From positions 1 through 40,079 of the forward strand of contig JACQVG010000018.1 of NCBI GenBank assembly GCA_016209905.1: a stretch of DNA of 40,079 nucleotides. The letters run 5' to 3'. The notes below the pieces were generated by a model, which was given only the letters and a program-made list of their open reading frames with translations, was not told where the DNA came from and searched no databases. Origin of the DNA: Gemmatimonadota bacterium (GTDB lineage: Bacteria > Gemmatimonadota > Gemmatimonadetes > Gemmatimonadales > JACORV01). The stretch's first letter is position 1. Every line of letters begins with the position of its first letter. Position numbers and translations under genes: made by a program. Shown here piece after piece: positions 8,481 through 16,938 of the stretch.

Positions 8481-9710
8481 ATGACTCGAACCGCCGAGTA
8501 CCTCGACGAAGTCGAGCGGTGCAGTGCGCGCAACTACAAGCCGCTTCCCATCGTGCTGGAGCGAGGCGAGGCGGCCTGGGTCTGGGATGTGGAGGGCAAG
8601 AAGTACCTCGACTGCCTGAGCGCGTACTCCGCGCTCAACCAGGGCCACAGGCACCCGGCCATCGTGAGGGCGGCGAAGGAACAGCTCGACCGGCTCACGC
8701 TGACGTCCCGCGCCTTCCACAACGACCGGATGGGGCCGTTCCTGCATCAGCTCTGCGAGCTGGCCGGTTTCGCGAAGGCGCTCCCTATGAACACGGGCGC
8801 CGAGGCGGTCGAGACGGCAATGAAGGCGGTCCGCAAGTGGGGCTACCGCGTGAAGGGCGTGCCGGAGGGCAAGGCGGAGATCATCGGGTGCGAGAACAAC
8901 TTTCACGGGCGCACGATCTCGATCATCTCCTGGTCCACGGAGCCGCAGTACCGCGATGGCTTCGGGCCGCTGACGCCGGGCTTCACTCTCGTTCCCTACG
9001 GCGATGCCGCGGCGCTCGAGCGCGCGATCACGCCGAACACGGTCGCGTTCATCGTCGAGCCGATCCAGGGGGAGGGCGGCGTGATCGTGCCCCCCGCCGG
9101 CTACCTCAAGCGGGCGCGGGAGATCTGCACCAGGCACGGCATCCTGTTCGTGGCGGACGAGATCCAGACGGGTCTCGGCCGGACCGGAAAGATGTTCGCG
9201 TGCGAGTGGGAGGGCGTCCGCCCCGACGCGATGATCCTCGGCAAGGCGCTCTCCGGCGGCCTGTATCCGGTCTCGGCATTCCTGGCCGACGAGGCGGTCA
9301 TGGGCGTCTTCACCCCGGGGGACCACGGCTCGACGTTCGGGGGCAATCCGCTGGGCGCGGCGATCGGTTGTGCGGCGCTGCGGGTGTTGGTGGAGGAGAA
9401 ACTCGCCGACCGGGCGCTGGAGCTGGGTGGGTGGTTCCTGGCCGAACTCCGGAAGATCGGTTCGCCGCACGTTGCCGACGTCCGCGGGCTGGGCTTCCTG
9501 ATCGGGGTCGAGATCAGGAAGGCGAGCGGTGCGGCGCGCCCCTACTGCGAGGCGTTGATGGAGCGAGGCATCCTGGCCAAGGAGACGCACGACCAGGTCG
9601 TGCGCTTCGCGCCGCCGCTCGTGATCGCGAAGGCCGATCTCGAGTGGGCTCTCCCCCGCATCGCCGAGGTGCTGGCGATGAGTTTCGAGCCGGCGATGGC
9701 GGCGCCCTAG
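8481..9710 (+). CDS. rocD: Ornithine aminotransferase
   Basis: NYKPLPIVLERGEAAWVWDVEGKKYLDCLSAYSALNQGHRHP; GCENNFHGRTISIISWSTEPQYRDGFGP; ADEIQTGLGRTGK. Confidence 0.92.
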   Translation: MTRTAEYLDEVERCSARNYKPLPIVLERGEAAWVWDVEGKKYLDCLSAYSALNQGHRHPAIVRAAKEQLDRLTLTSRAFHNDRMGPFLHQLCELAGFAKALPMNTGAEAVETAMKAVRKWGYRVKGVPEGKAEIIGCENNFHGRTISIISWSTEPQYRDGFGPLTPGFTLVPYGDAAALERAITPNTVAFIVEPIQGEGGVIVPPAGYLKRAREICTRHGILFVADEIQTGLGRTGKMFACEWEGVRPDAMILGKALSGGLYPVSAFLADEAVMGVFTPGDHGSTFGGNPLGAAIGCAALRVLVEEKLADRALELGGWFLAELRKIGSPHVADVRGLGFLIGVEIRKASGAARPYCEALMERGILAKETHDQVVRFAPPLVIAKADLEWALPRIAEVLAMSFEPAMAAP

Positions 9711-9727
9711 ACCGGCCTGAAGGAATC

Positions 9728-9771
9728 TTCACCCTCGATTCACGGTTGTCCCCCACCGCCCCGTCTACGTT
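9728..9771 (+). promoter_or_regulatory. Direct-repeat regulatory box plus -10 for the cytochrome c-nosZ operon
   Basis: TTCACCC-TCGA-TTCACGG (11-bp period) from 9728; TACGTT -10-like hexamer at 9766 (38 bp after repeat start). Confidence 0.6.
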
Positions 9772-9800
9772 CCGCCGCATCTTATCCGAAGGATCGAGCA

Positions 9801-10217
9801 GTGTCGGCAGTTCGATTCGTGCCAGCGCTCCTCGCCGTGCTCGCGCTCGCCGCGTGCAACCGGGCGGACTCGGCGGACCGGGAAGAGCGCGAGGAGCGGG
9901 CTGAAGAGAACCCACTGATCGAGATGCAGCCGGAGGCGGCGCGGCGCGACCCCCGGACGCAGATCTTCCTCGCCAGGGGCTGCGCGCAGTGCCACGCGAT
10001 CAGCCGCCTGCAGGTGGTCTCGCCGACCAACGTCGGCCCCGACCTGAGCACCGCGGCCGCCGACGTGCCGCGGCGGTTTGGCGTACAGCTCGACCAATTC
10101 CTACGCAGCCCGACGGGCACCATGCAGATCGTGCTCTCGGGTCAGATCCAGCTCTCGGTGCAGGAGCGCGATTCGATCGTCGCCCTGCTCCGCCGGCTCG
10201 ACACCAACAACCCGTGA
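9801..10217 (+). CDS. c-type cytochrome lipoprotein, nos-associated
   Basis: Lipobox LAAC in MSAVRFVPALLAVLALAACNRAD; haem motif GCAQCH; immediately upstream of nosZ; AAGGA RBS. Confidence 0.85.
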   Translation: MSAVRFVPALLAVLALAACNRADSADREEREERAEENPLIEMQPEAARRDPRTQIFLARGCAQCHAISRLQVVSPTNVGPDLSTAAADVPRRFGVQLDQFLRSPTGTMQIVLSGQIQLSVQERDSIVALLRRLDTNNP

Positions 10218-10243
10218 CCCGCTCACGGGGGAGGCAGCCGACC

Positions 10244-12157
10244 ATGCAGCGCCCCGCAGTGCTTCTCGTCACCGGACTCGTCGCTGTGGCGGGCTGCGGT
10301 CCCAGGGGAACCCAGGGCCGCAACGCCCAAATCGCCGACGTGGCCACGGCTTCGCGAGCCACGTACGTCGCGCCCGGCCGGCAGGACGAGTTCTACCTGT
10401 TCTATTCCGGCGGCCACTCCGGCCAGGTCTACGTCGCCGGCGTGCCCTCGATGCGGCACATCTCGACCATCCCCGTCTTCGCACCCTACCCGGCGACCGG
10501 GTACGGCTTCGACGAAGACAGCCGCCGCATGCTGGGCGAGTACAGCTGGGGCGATGTGCACCATCCCGCCCCGAGCCGCACCAACGGCGACTACGACGGC
10601 CGGTGGCTGTTCGTGAACGACAACGCGAACAATCGCGTCGCCCGCATCGACCTCCGGGATTTCAAGACCAAGCAGATCCTGGGTCCGATCCCGAACTCGA
10701 GCGGGAACCATGGCTCCTCGTTCACGACCGCGAACACCGAGTACGCGCTGGTCGCCTCGCGGTTCTCGATTCCGATCCCGAAGGGCACGGTGGCGCCGCT
10801 CGCGCGCTACGCCACCGACTATCGCGGTATCGTGAGCGGGATCAAGATCGACAGCGCGACCGGCACCATGTCGCTCGACTGGCAGATCGAGACCCCGCCC
10901 ATGAACTGGGATCTCGCGTCCACCGGCAGAGAGCTCTCCGGCGACTGGGCCGTGTGGAGCTGCTACAACGCCGAGCGCGCCACCGGTCGCCTCGAGGTGA
11001 CCGCCTCACGGCGCGACCGCGACTACCTCGCCTTCATCAACTGGCGTCGGGCGGCCGAAGCGGCCCGCGCGGGCCGCTTTCGCATGGTGGGCGGCGCCCG
11101 GGTGCTGAACCCCCGTGACGTGCCGGGCCTGATGTACCTGATTCCGCTGGCCAAGAGCCCGCACGGCGCGGATTTCTCGCCCGACGGCCGGTACGTGGTG
11201 GGCAGCGGCAAGCTCGCGCCCTTCGCCACCGTGTACGACTTCCAGAGGTTCCTCGACGCGGTGCAGCGGAACGACACGGTCGGCAACGAGGACGGGATCC
11301 CCGTCCTGCGCTACGAGTCGGTGCGCGTCGCCGAGGTGCCGGTGGGCCTCGGTCCCCTCCACACGCAGTTCGACGCGGACGGGTACGCCTATACGTCGCT
11401 GTTTGTCGAGTCGGCGATCGCCAAGTGGCGCCTCGGCCCGTTCGACGGCAACGACTCGGCGCTCGTCGTGGCCAAGATCCCGGTGCACTACAACGTCGGG
11501 CACCTCGTCGTCGCGCACGGCGACGCCCGCCATCCGGTGGGACGCTACCTCGTCTCGATGAACAAGCTGTCCCACGGGCGGCATCTCTCCGTCGGCCCGT
11601 CGCAGCCGGAGTCGAGCCAGCTCATCGACATCACCGGCAGCGGGATGACGATGCTGTACGAGGCGTACACGGAGCCCGAGCCGCACTACGCCATCCTGAT
11701 GCAGGCCGGCCTGCTGCGGCCGATCGAGGTCTACCCCCGCGAGGAGAACCGGAACCCCAACGCTATCTGGTCGCCGCAGGAGGCCCGGGTCACCCGCACG
11801 GGGAACCGCGTCGACGTGCGGATGTTCGCGGTGCGCACCTATTTCGCGCCCGACAACATCGAGGTGAACCAGGGCGACTCGGTCCGCATCTACGTCACCA
11901 ACACCGAGCAGAGCACGGACGAGCTGCACGGGTTCGGGCTCGCCGAGTACAACATCAACATCGTGATGGACCCGGGCGAGACGAAGACCGTGGCGTTCCG
12001 CGCCACCAAGCCCGGCGTGTTCCCGTTCTACTGCACGAACTTCTGCTCCGCGATGCATCAGGAGATGCAGGGCTACCTCCTGGTCCGGCCCCGGGGCGGC
12101 ACCACGGTCGCGCAGGCGCAGCGCCGTCGCAGCACGCCGCGGCATCGCGCCGACTGA
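10244..12157 (+). CDS. nosZ: Nitrous-oxide reductase NosZ, clade II/Sec-type (predicted lipoprotein)
   Basis: WGDVHHPAPSRTNGDYDGRWLFVNDNANNRVARI; KSPHGADFSPDGRY; C-terminal CuA FYCTNFCSAMHQEMQGY. No twin-arginine; VAGC lipobox. Confidence 0.95.
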   Translation: MQRPAVLLVTGLVAVAGCGPRGTQGRNAQIADVATASRATYVAPGRQDEFYLFYSGGHSGQVYVAGVPSMRHISTIPVFAPYPATGYGFDEDSRRMLGEYSWGDVHHPAPSRTNGDYDGRWLFVNDNANNRVARIDLRDFKTKQILGPIPNSSGNHGSSFTTANTEYALVASRFSIPIPKGTVAPLARYATDYRGIVSGIKIDSATGTMSLDWQIETPPMNWDLASTGRELSGDWAVWSCYNAERATGRLEVTASRRDRDYLAFINWRRAAEAARAGRFRMVGGARVLNPRDVPGLMYLIPLAKSPHGADFSPDGRYVVGSGKLAPFATVYDFQRFLDAVQRNDTVGNEDGIPVLRYESVRVAEVPVGLGPLHTQFDADGYAYTSLFVESAIAKWRLGPFDGNDSALVVAKIPVHYNVGHLVVAHGDARHPVGRYLVSMNKLSHGRHLSVGPSQPESSQLIDITGSGMTMLYEAYTEPEPHYAILMQAGLLRPIEVYPREENRNPNAIWSPQEARVTRTGNRVDVRMFAVRTYFAPDNIEVNQGDSVRIYVTNTEQSTDELHGFGLAEYNINIVMDPGETKTVAFRATKPGVFPFYCTNFCSAMHQEMQGYLLVRPRGGTTVAQAQRRRSTPRHRAD

Positions 12158-12171
12158 CACCCGAATGGAGC

Positions 12172-12203
12172 GCGGGGAGCGGCCCGGGGGCCGTTCCCCC
12201 CGC
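12172..12203 (+). other. Intercistronic hairpin between nosZ and the downstream membrane protein gene
   Basis: GCGGGGAGCGGCCC / GGGCCGTTCCCCCCGC, nearly perfect 14-bp GC stem. Confidence 0.6.
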
Positions 12204-12218
12204 CCCGCGGTGAAGACC

Positions 12219-12869
12219 ATGGCTCTACCCGCATCGCTCCAAGGTCCCGGTCGCATCGCCCTCTGGCTCGACGGCACGCTGAACAAGCCTGCCCGCATCG
12301 CGATAGTGCTCGCAAGCCTGCTTCTCCTCGTCTCGTTCGCCCTCCCCATGTGGCGCATCACGATGTTCGCCACGCAGTTTCCGGACGGGCTGGAGATGGC
12401 GATCTACCCGCAGCGGATTGCGGGCGGCAACGGCGGCCGGGACCTGAGCGAGATCAACACCCTCAACCACTACATCGGGATGAGGACCATCCAAGCCCGG
12501 GACTTCGCCGAGATGAGGTGGATTCCGTTCGCCCTCGGCGTCTTCGTGCTCCTGGCGGCGCGCGCGGCGGTGTTCGGCAAGGTGGGCAACGCCCTCGACC
12601 TGCTGGTGCTTTTCACCTACTTCGGCCTCTTCTCGCTCGGCTCGTTCTACTACCGGCTGTACAGCTACGGTCACCAGCTCGACGCCGAGGCCCCCATGAC
12701 GGTGGCGCCGTTCACGCCGCCGCTGATCGGGCACCACCGGCTCGCCAACTTCGATGTCTACAGCTTCCCCGGCCTCGGCAGCGGGCCGTTCCTCCTCTTC
12801 GGCGCCGTCCTCGCGGCGGTCCTGGTGGCGGACTACCGGCTGAAGCGGAGGAACCGGGTGGTGGCATGA
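12219..12869 (+). CDS. nos-cluster integral membrane protein, position of NosB-like proteins
   Basis: MALPASLQGPGRIALWLDGTLNKPARIAIVLASLLLLVSFALPMWRITMFATQFPDGLEM...; several TM segments; between nosZ and nosD. ATG 12219 preferred over 12165 because the earlier start falls in the hairpin. Confidence 0.75.
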   Translation: MALPASLQGPGRIALWLDGTLNKPARIAIVLASLLLLVSFALPMWRITMFATQFPDGLEMAIYPQRIAGGNGGRDLSEINTLNHYIGMRTIQARDFAEMRWIPFALGVFVLLAARAAVFGKVGNALDLLVLFTYFGLFSLGSFYYRLYSYGHQLDAEAPMTVAPFTPPLIGHHRLANFDVYSFPGLGSGPFLLFGAVLAAVLVADYRLKRRNRVVA

Positions 12870-14206
12870 CGCTGCTCGCGGCGCTCCTCGCCCTCGCGGC
12901 CGACACGGTCCGCGTGACGGCCGGCGACGCGGCCGCGCTCCGGGCCGCCCTCGACTCGGCGCCCGGCGGCAGCGTGGTCGCCGTCGGCCCCGGACGCTAC
13001 GACGGGCCGTTCATCGTGACCCGATCCCTGACCATCCTCGGCGAAGGGCGACCCACGCTGGGGGGGCGGAGGCAGGGGACGATCGTGCGGATCACCGCGC
13101 CCGACGTCACCCTGCGCGGCTTCCGGCTCGAGGAGGGAGGCCCCGACACCGATCGCGACGACGCCGGCGTGCTGGTGGAGGCCGTCCGCGCCCGCCTCGA
13201 AGACCTCGAAATCCGGGACGTGCACCACGGCGTGTATCTCAAGCAGGCGCATCACGCCGTCATCCGCGGGGTGACGATCCGTGGGCGCGCGGCGCTCGGG
13301 CCCAATCAACGCGGCGACGGGATCCACTTCTACTTCTCCACCCACGTCTTCGCCGAAGGGAACGACATCGCGGACGTGCGGGACGGGATGTACTTCTCGT
13401 ACAGCGACACGACGGTCGTTCGCGGGAACCGGGTCACGCGCTCCCGCTACGGTCTCCACTACATGTTCTCGCACGCGAACCGGTTCGAGGACAACCGCTT
13501 CACCGCCAGCGCGGCAGGAACCTCGATCATGAACTCGCGAGACGTCCTCGTGCGCGGCAACCTCTTCGCGCACAACCGCGGCGTCGAGTCGTTCGGCCTC
13601 CTGCAGCAGACGACCGAACGCGTCACGCTGGAGGAGAACGTGTTCCTCGACAACGGGGTCGGCCTCTTCTTCGACGGCGCCGTGGACGGCGTCGTGCGCG
13701 GCAACCTGGTGGCAGGGAATTTCGTCGGCCTCGAGATCTACCAGAGCGCCGAGCGGAACCGCGTGTGGGACAACGCGATCGTCGGGAACAGCTACCCGGC
13801 CACCGGGGCCGGCCGGGGCAACGTCTTCTGCGTGAACGGGCGCGGCAACTACTGGGACGACGGCCGGCGGTACGACCTCGACGGCGACGGAGTGAGCGAC
13901 GTGCCGTTCGAGACGGCCTCGCCGCTGACGGAGCTGTCGCGGGGCAGACCTGCGCTGCGACTCTTCCTGGCGAGTCCGGCCGCCGCCGCGCTGGGCTGGG
14001 CCGAGCGAACCTTCCCGGTCTTCGACATCGCGTCCGTCACCGACAGCTGCCCCCTCGCCGCGCCGCCCCGTGATTGGCACGCGGCCGGCGCGTGGGAGGC
14101 GCCGCGCGGCGGGAACGGCCCCACCTTGGTAACCGCCGGGGCGACTCTGCTGCTCGGCCTCGCCCTGCTGCTCCGGGGCGCACCGAGGGGGAGGGGGCGC
14201 GCATGA
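12866..14206 (+). CDS. nosD: NosD-like periplasmic parallel beta-helix protein
   Basis: Right-handed beta-helix repeats (HANRFEDNRFTASAAGTSIMNSRDVLVRGNLFAHNRG; LEENVFLDNGVGLFFDGAVDGVVRGNLVAGNFVGLEIYQSAERNRVWDN), C-terminal hydrophobic segment. Confidence 0.9.
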   Translation: MTLLAALLALAADTVRVTAGDAAALRAALDSAPGGSVVAVGPGRYDGPFIVTRSLTILGEGRPTLGGRRQGTIVRITAPDVTLRGFRLEEGGPDTDRDDAGVLVEAVRARLEDLEIRDVHHGVYLKQAHHAVIRGVTIRGRAALGPNQRGDGIHFYFSTHVFAEGNDIADVRDGMYFSYSDTTVVRGNRVTRSRYGLHYMFSHANRFEDNRFTASAAGTSIMNSRDVLVRGNLFAHNRGVESFGLLQQTTERVTLEENVFLDNGVGLFFDGAVDGVVRGNLVAGNFVGLEIYQSAERNRVWDNAIVGNSYPATGAGRGNVFCVNGRGNYWDDGRRYDLDGDGVSDVPFETASPLTELSRGRPALRLFLASPAAAALGWAERTFPVFDIASVTDSCPLAAPPRDWHAAGAWEAPRGGNGPTLVTAGATLLLGLALLLRGAPRGRGRA

Positions 14207-14922
14207 TCTGCGTCGAGCGGCTGACCAAGCGCTTCGGCTCCCGGGAGGCCCTGCGCGACGTCTCCGTCTCGGTCGCTCCCGGCGAAGTGGTGGCCGTCGT
14301 CGGAGCGAACGGCGCCGGGAAGTCCACGCTGCTCAAAGCCGTGGTCGGGATCGTCCGGCCCAGCGGCGGACGCATCACGGTGGGCGGCCACGACGTCGAA
14401 GCCGAGGCCGTGGCGGCGCGCCGTCTCGTGGGGTACGTGCCCCAGCGGCTCGCCTTCCCCGACCACGTCACGCCCCACGAGCTGTGTCGCCTGGTCGGCA
14501 CGCTCCGGGGCGTGGGGGCATCCGACGCCGACGCCGGCGCGACCCTGGACGCCGTGGCGCTCGGCGAGCGCGCGCGCTCGGGGGTGCGGGACCTCTCCGG
14601 AGGCCAGCGGCAGCGGCTGTCCCTCGCGCTCGCCCTGGTCGGCGCGCCGCGCGCCCTCGTTTTCGACGAGCCGTCCATCTCACTCGACGCCGACGGGGCG
14701 GAGGTCGTTCGCGCGGCGATCCTCTCCGCCAAGACCCGAGGTGCGGCGATCCTCTTCGCGACCCATCACCAGCACGAGGTAGCGGCGCTGGCAGACCGTG
14801 TCGTGGTGCTCAGCCACGGGCAGGCGGTGGCCCGGGCCGGGGCCGCCCAGATTCAGGGGCCGGGCAGTTTTGAAGCGTTCTATCGCGACGCGCTCCGCCG
14901 TGAGGTGTCCCGTGCGGCGTAG
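14203..14922 (+). CDS. nosF: ABC transporter ATP-binding protein NosF-like
   Basis: Walker A GANGAGKSTLL, signature LSGGQRQRLSLA, Walker B ALVFDEPSISLD; between nosD and nosY; ATGA overlap. Confidence 0.88.
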   Translation: MICVERLTKRFGSREALRDVSVSVAPGEVVAVVGANGAGKSTLLKAVVGIVRPSGGRITVGGHDVEAEAVAARRLVGYVPQRLAFPDHVTPHELCRLVGTLRGVGASDADAGATLDAVALGERARSGVRDLSGGQRQRLSLALALVGAPRALVFDEPSISLDADGAEVVRAAILSAKTRGAAILFATHHQHEVAALADRVVVLSHGQAVARAGAAQIQGPGSFEAFYRDALRREVSRAA

Positions 14923-14946
14923 CCGGCACCGCCCTGAGGAGCGGCC

Positions 14947-15825
14947 GTGACGACCGTCGCCGAGCCGGCGCCGCTCAGCTTCGCCCGGCCTAGGGCGATC
15001 CGGCCGCTCGGCCGCCAGCTGGCGGCGCTCGCCCGCTACGAGCTCGCCGTGGAGATGCGGGGCAGAATCCTGCCGGTCTTCGCCGTCGGCTTCGCGCTCG
15101 CGGCGCTGGCGGTCGCGCTCGTGGGTATGTCGGCGGGCGGCACGATCCTCGTGCAGGGATTCGGCCGGACGGCGGTCAGCCTGCTCCAACTCTCCCTCTG
15201 GGTCGTCCCGCTGGTCGGGCTGGCGGTGAGCGCTCTCGCCGCAGCCGACGGCTACGACATGGAGACGCTGGCCGCGCAGCCCATCGGCCGGGGCACCCTG
15301 GTCGTGGGCCGCGCGCTCGGGCGCTTCGTCGCGCTGGGCGCGGCGGTGGCGGTCGGTTACGGCGTGGCGGGCGTCGTGATCGCGGGGGCGGCCGGGACGG
15401 GCGACGCGCTGCGCTACCTCGGCCTGGTGGGCGTGGCGGTCGCGCTGGCGGCAGCGAGCACCAGCCTCGGCACGCTGGCGGGCGTCGCTGCGCGCACCCG
15501 CACGCGAGCGCTGGCGCTCGCCGTCGGACTGTGGTTCGTCCTCGCGCTGGGGTTCGACCTGGCGGCCATCGCCGCGCTCGGCGTTCTGCCGCGCGCCCAG
15601 CTGACCTGGTGCCTGTCGGGGCTCCTCCTCCTCGACCCGGTGGATACGGCGCGCGCCATCGGCGTGGGTCTCCTCGGTGCGGAGGCGATCGCCGGGCCGA
15701 TGGGCGCGGCGCTGCGGCGTGTCCTCGGTCCTTGGGGTCTCTTGGCGTTGTGGGTGGGGCTCGCGGCGTGGACGGCGCTGCCGCTCGCCCTCGCGGCCCG
15801 CCTCTTCGCGCGCCGTGACCTCTAG
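14947..15825 (+). CDS. nosY: ABC permease NosY-like
   Basis: Polytopic protein after nosF: LARYELAVEMRGRILPVFAVGFALAALAVALVGM...; GTG start. Confidence 0.85.
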   Translation: MTTVAEPAPLSFARPRAIRPLGRQLAALARYELAVEMRGRILPVFAVGFALAALAVALVGMSAGGTILVQGFGRTAVSLLQLSLWVVPLVGLAVSALAAADGYDMETLAAQPIGRGTLVVGRALGRFVALGAAVAVGYGVAGVVIAGAAGTGDALRYLGLVGVAVALAAASTSLGTLAGVAARTRTRALALAVGLWFVLALGFDLAAIAALGVLPRAQLTWCLSGLLLLDPVDTARAIGVGLLGAEAIAGPMGAALRRVLGPWGLLALWVGLAAWTALPLALAARLFARRDL

Positions 15826-15840
15826 GCCAGGGAGGCTTCG

Positions 15841-15874
15841 CTCGGCTTTGGCGCCCCCGTCGCGGGGAGCCGAG
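15841..15874 (+). terminator. Hairpin after nosY
   Basis: CTCGGCT ... CCCC-gtcgc-GGGG-AGCCGAG nested stem; no T-tract. Confidence 0.4.
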
Positions 15875-15943
15875 TATCGTGACTTGACGTCGCCGGGGGT
15901 GGAACGGGAATGGAGCGGGGCCCCGGGACAAGGAGTGGGCGCG

Positions 15944-16864
15944 ATGACGTGGAACCCCATCATCGTCGGCGTGGACGGCTCGCAGGAGTCGGTGCGGGCG
16001 GCGGTCATCGGATGCGCGGTGGCGAAAGCGGCCGGCACGGACTGCCAGCTCGTCCACGCGGTGCCCGACTACTGGGGGGCGACCTGGATGCCCGAAGTCG
16101 CGGGCGACCCGGCGGAGTTGAACGAAGCGTTGAGAGGCCACGCCCGCACGCTGCTGGTGAGCGCGCTGGAGGGAAGCGTGCCGAGCCGGCTGCTGCGCAA
16201 CCTCGACGTCCGCGTCGGCCGGGCGCCGATCGTGCTGGCTCACGTGGCGGCCGAGCGTGGTGCCGGGCTGGTGGTGCTGGGCGGCAAGCACCACAAGGGC
16301 CTGGGCCGGCTGGGCAGCAGCACGCTGCAGCACATGGTGCGCACCTCCGACGTCCCGCTGCTCGCCACGGACGGCACCTCGGGAACCGTCGAGCGCGTGC
16401 TCGTAGCTGTGGACCTCTCGTACGCCGCCAGGCCTGCCATCGAGGCCGGTGAGCGGTTCGCCAAGCTGTTCGACGCGCAGCTTCGAGTCATGCACGCCGT
16501 CGAGCCGGTCCCGGTGATCCCGGGCTTCCCGCTGGACATCGGCGACGACGACTGTTACCGCAGCGTCGAGCGGCTCCTTGAGATGACGGTGTGGCCGCTC
16601 GTCGAAGCGCCGGGAGCGGAGAAAGTCGTGCGGCGGGGGCGGGCGGCCGCGGTCATCGTCAGCGAGGTGACCCAGTGGCGGGCGGACCTCGTGATCGTGG
16701 GCTCGCACGGGAAAGGGTGGGTGGACCGGCTGCTGATCGGCAGCACGTCGGAGCGGCTGCTCCACCTCCTGCCTACGCTCACGCTCGTCATCCCGGTCGC
16801 CAGGCCGAGCGATGCCGGCCCTCTGCCGGCGGTCGCGCCGCCGCCGGCCGGCACGGCGAGGTAG
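15944..16864 (+). CDS. Universal stress protein, two UspA domains
   Basis: NPIIVGVDGSQESVRAAV...; RVLVAVDLSYAARPAIEAGERFAKLFDAQLRVMHAVEPV; DLVIVGSHGKGWVDRLLIGSTSERLLH. Confidence 0.9.
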   Translation: MTWNPIIVGVDGSQESVRAAVIGCAVAKAAGTDCQLVHAVPDYWGATWMPEVAGDPAELNEALRGHARTLLVSALEGSVPSRLLRNLDVRVGRAPIVLAHVAAERGAGLVVLGGKHHKGLGRLGSSTLQHMVRTSDVPLLATDGTSGTVERVLVAVDLSYAARPAIEAGERFAKLFDAQLRVMHAVEPVPVIPGFPLDIGDDDCYRSVERLLEMTVWPLVEAPGAEKVVRRGRAAAVIVSEVTQWRADLVIVGSHGKGWVDRLLIGSTSERLLHLLPTLTLVIPVARPSDAGPLPAVAPPPAGTAR

Positions 16865-16938
16865 CCGGACCGCCGCCCTAGACGTAGGTTTCGCGCGGAC
16901 CCCCGCGGACCCCCGCGGCCGCTCGCGCCGAGGACCGG

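Noticed and set aside
16895-16918. GCGGACCCCC tandem repeat upstream of the histidine kinase as a regulatory array
   Set aside because: Only two units plus a partial in GC-rich DNA; does not match the TTCACGC box.
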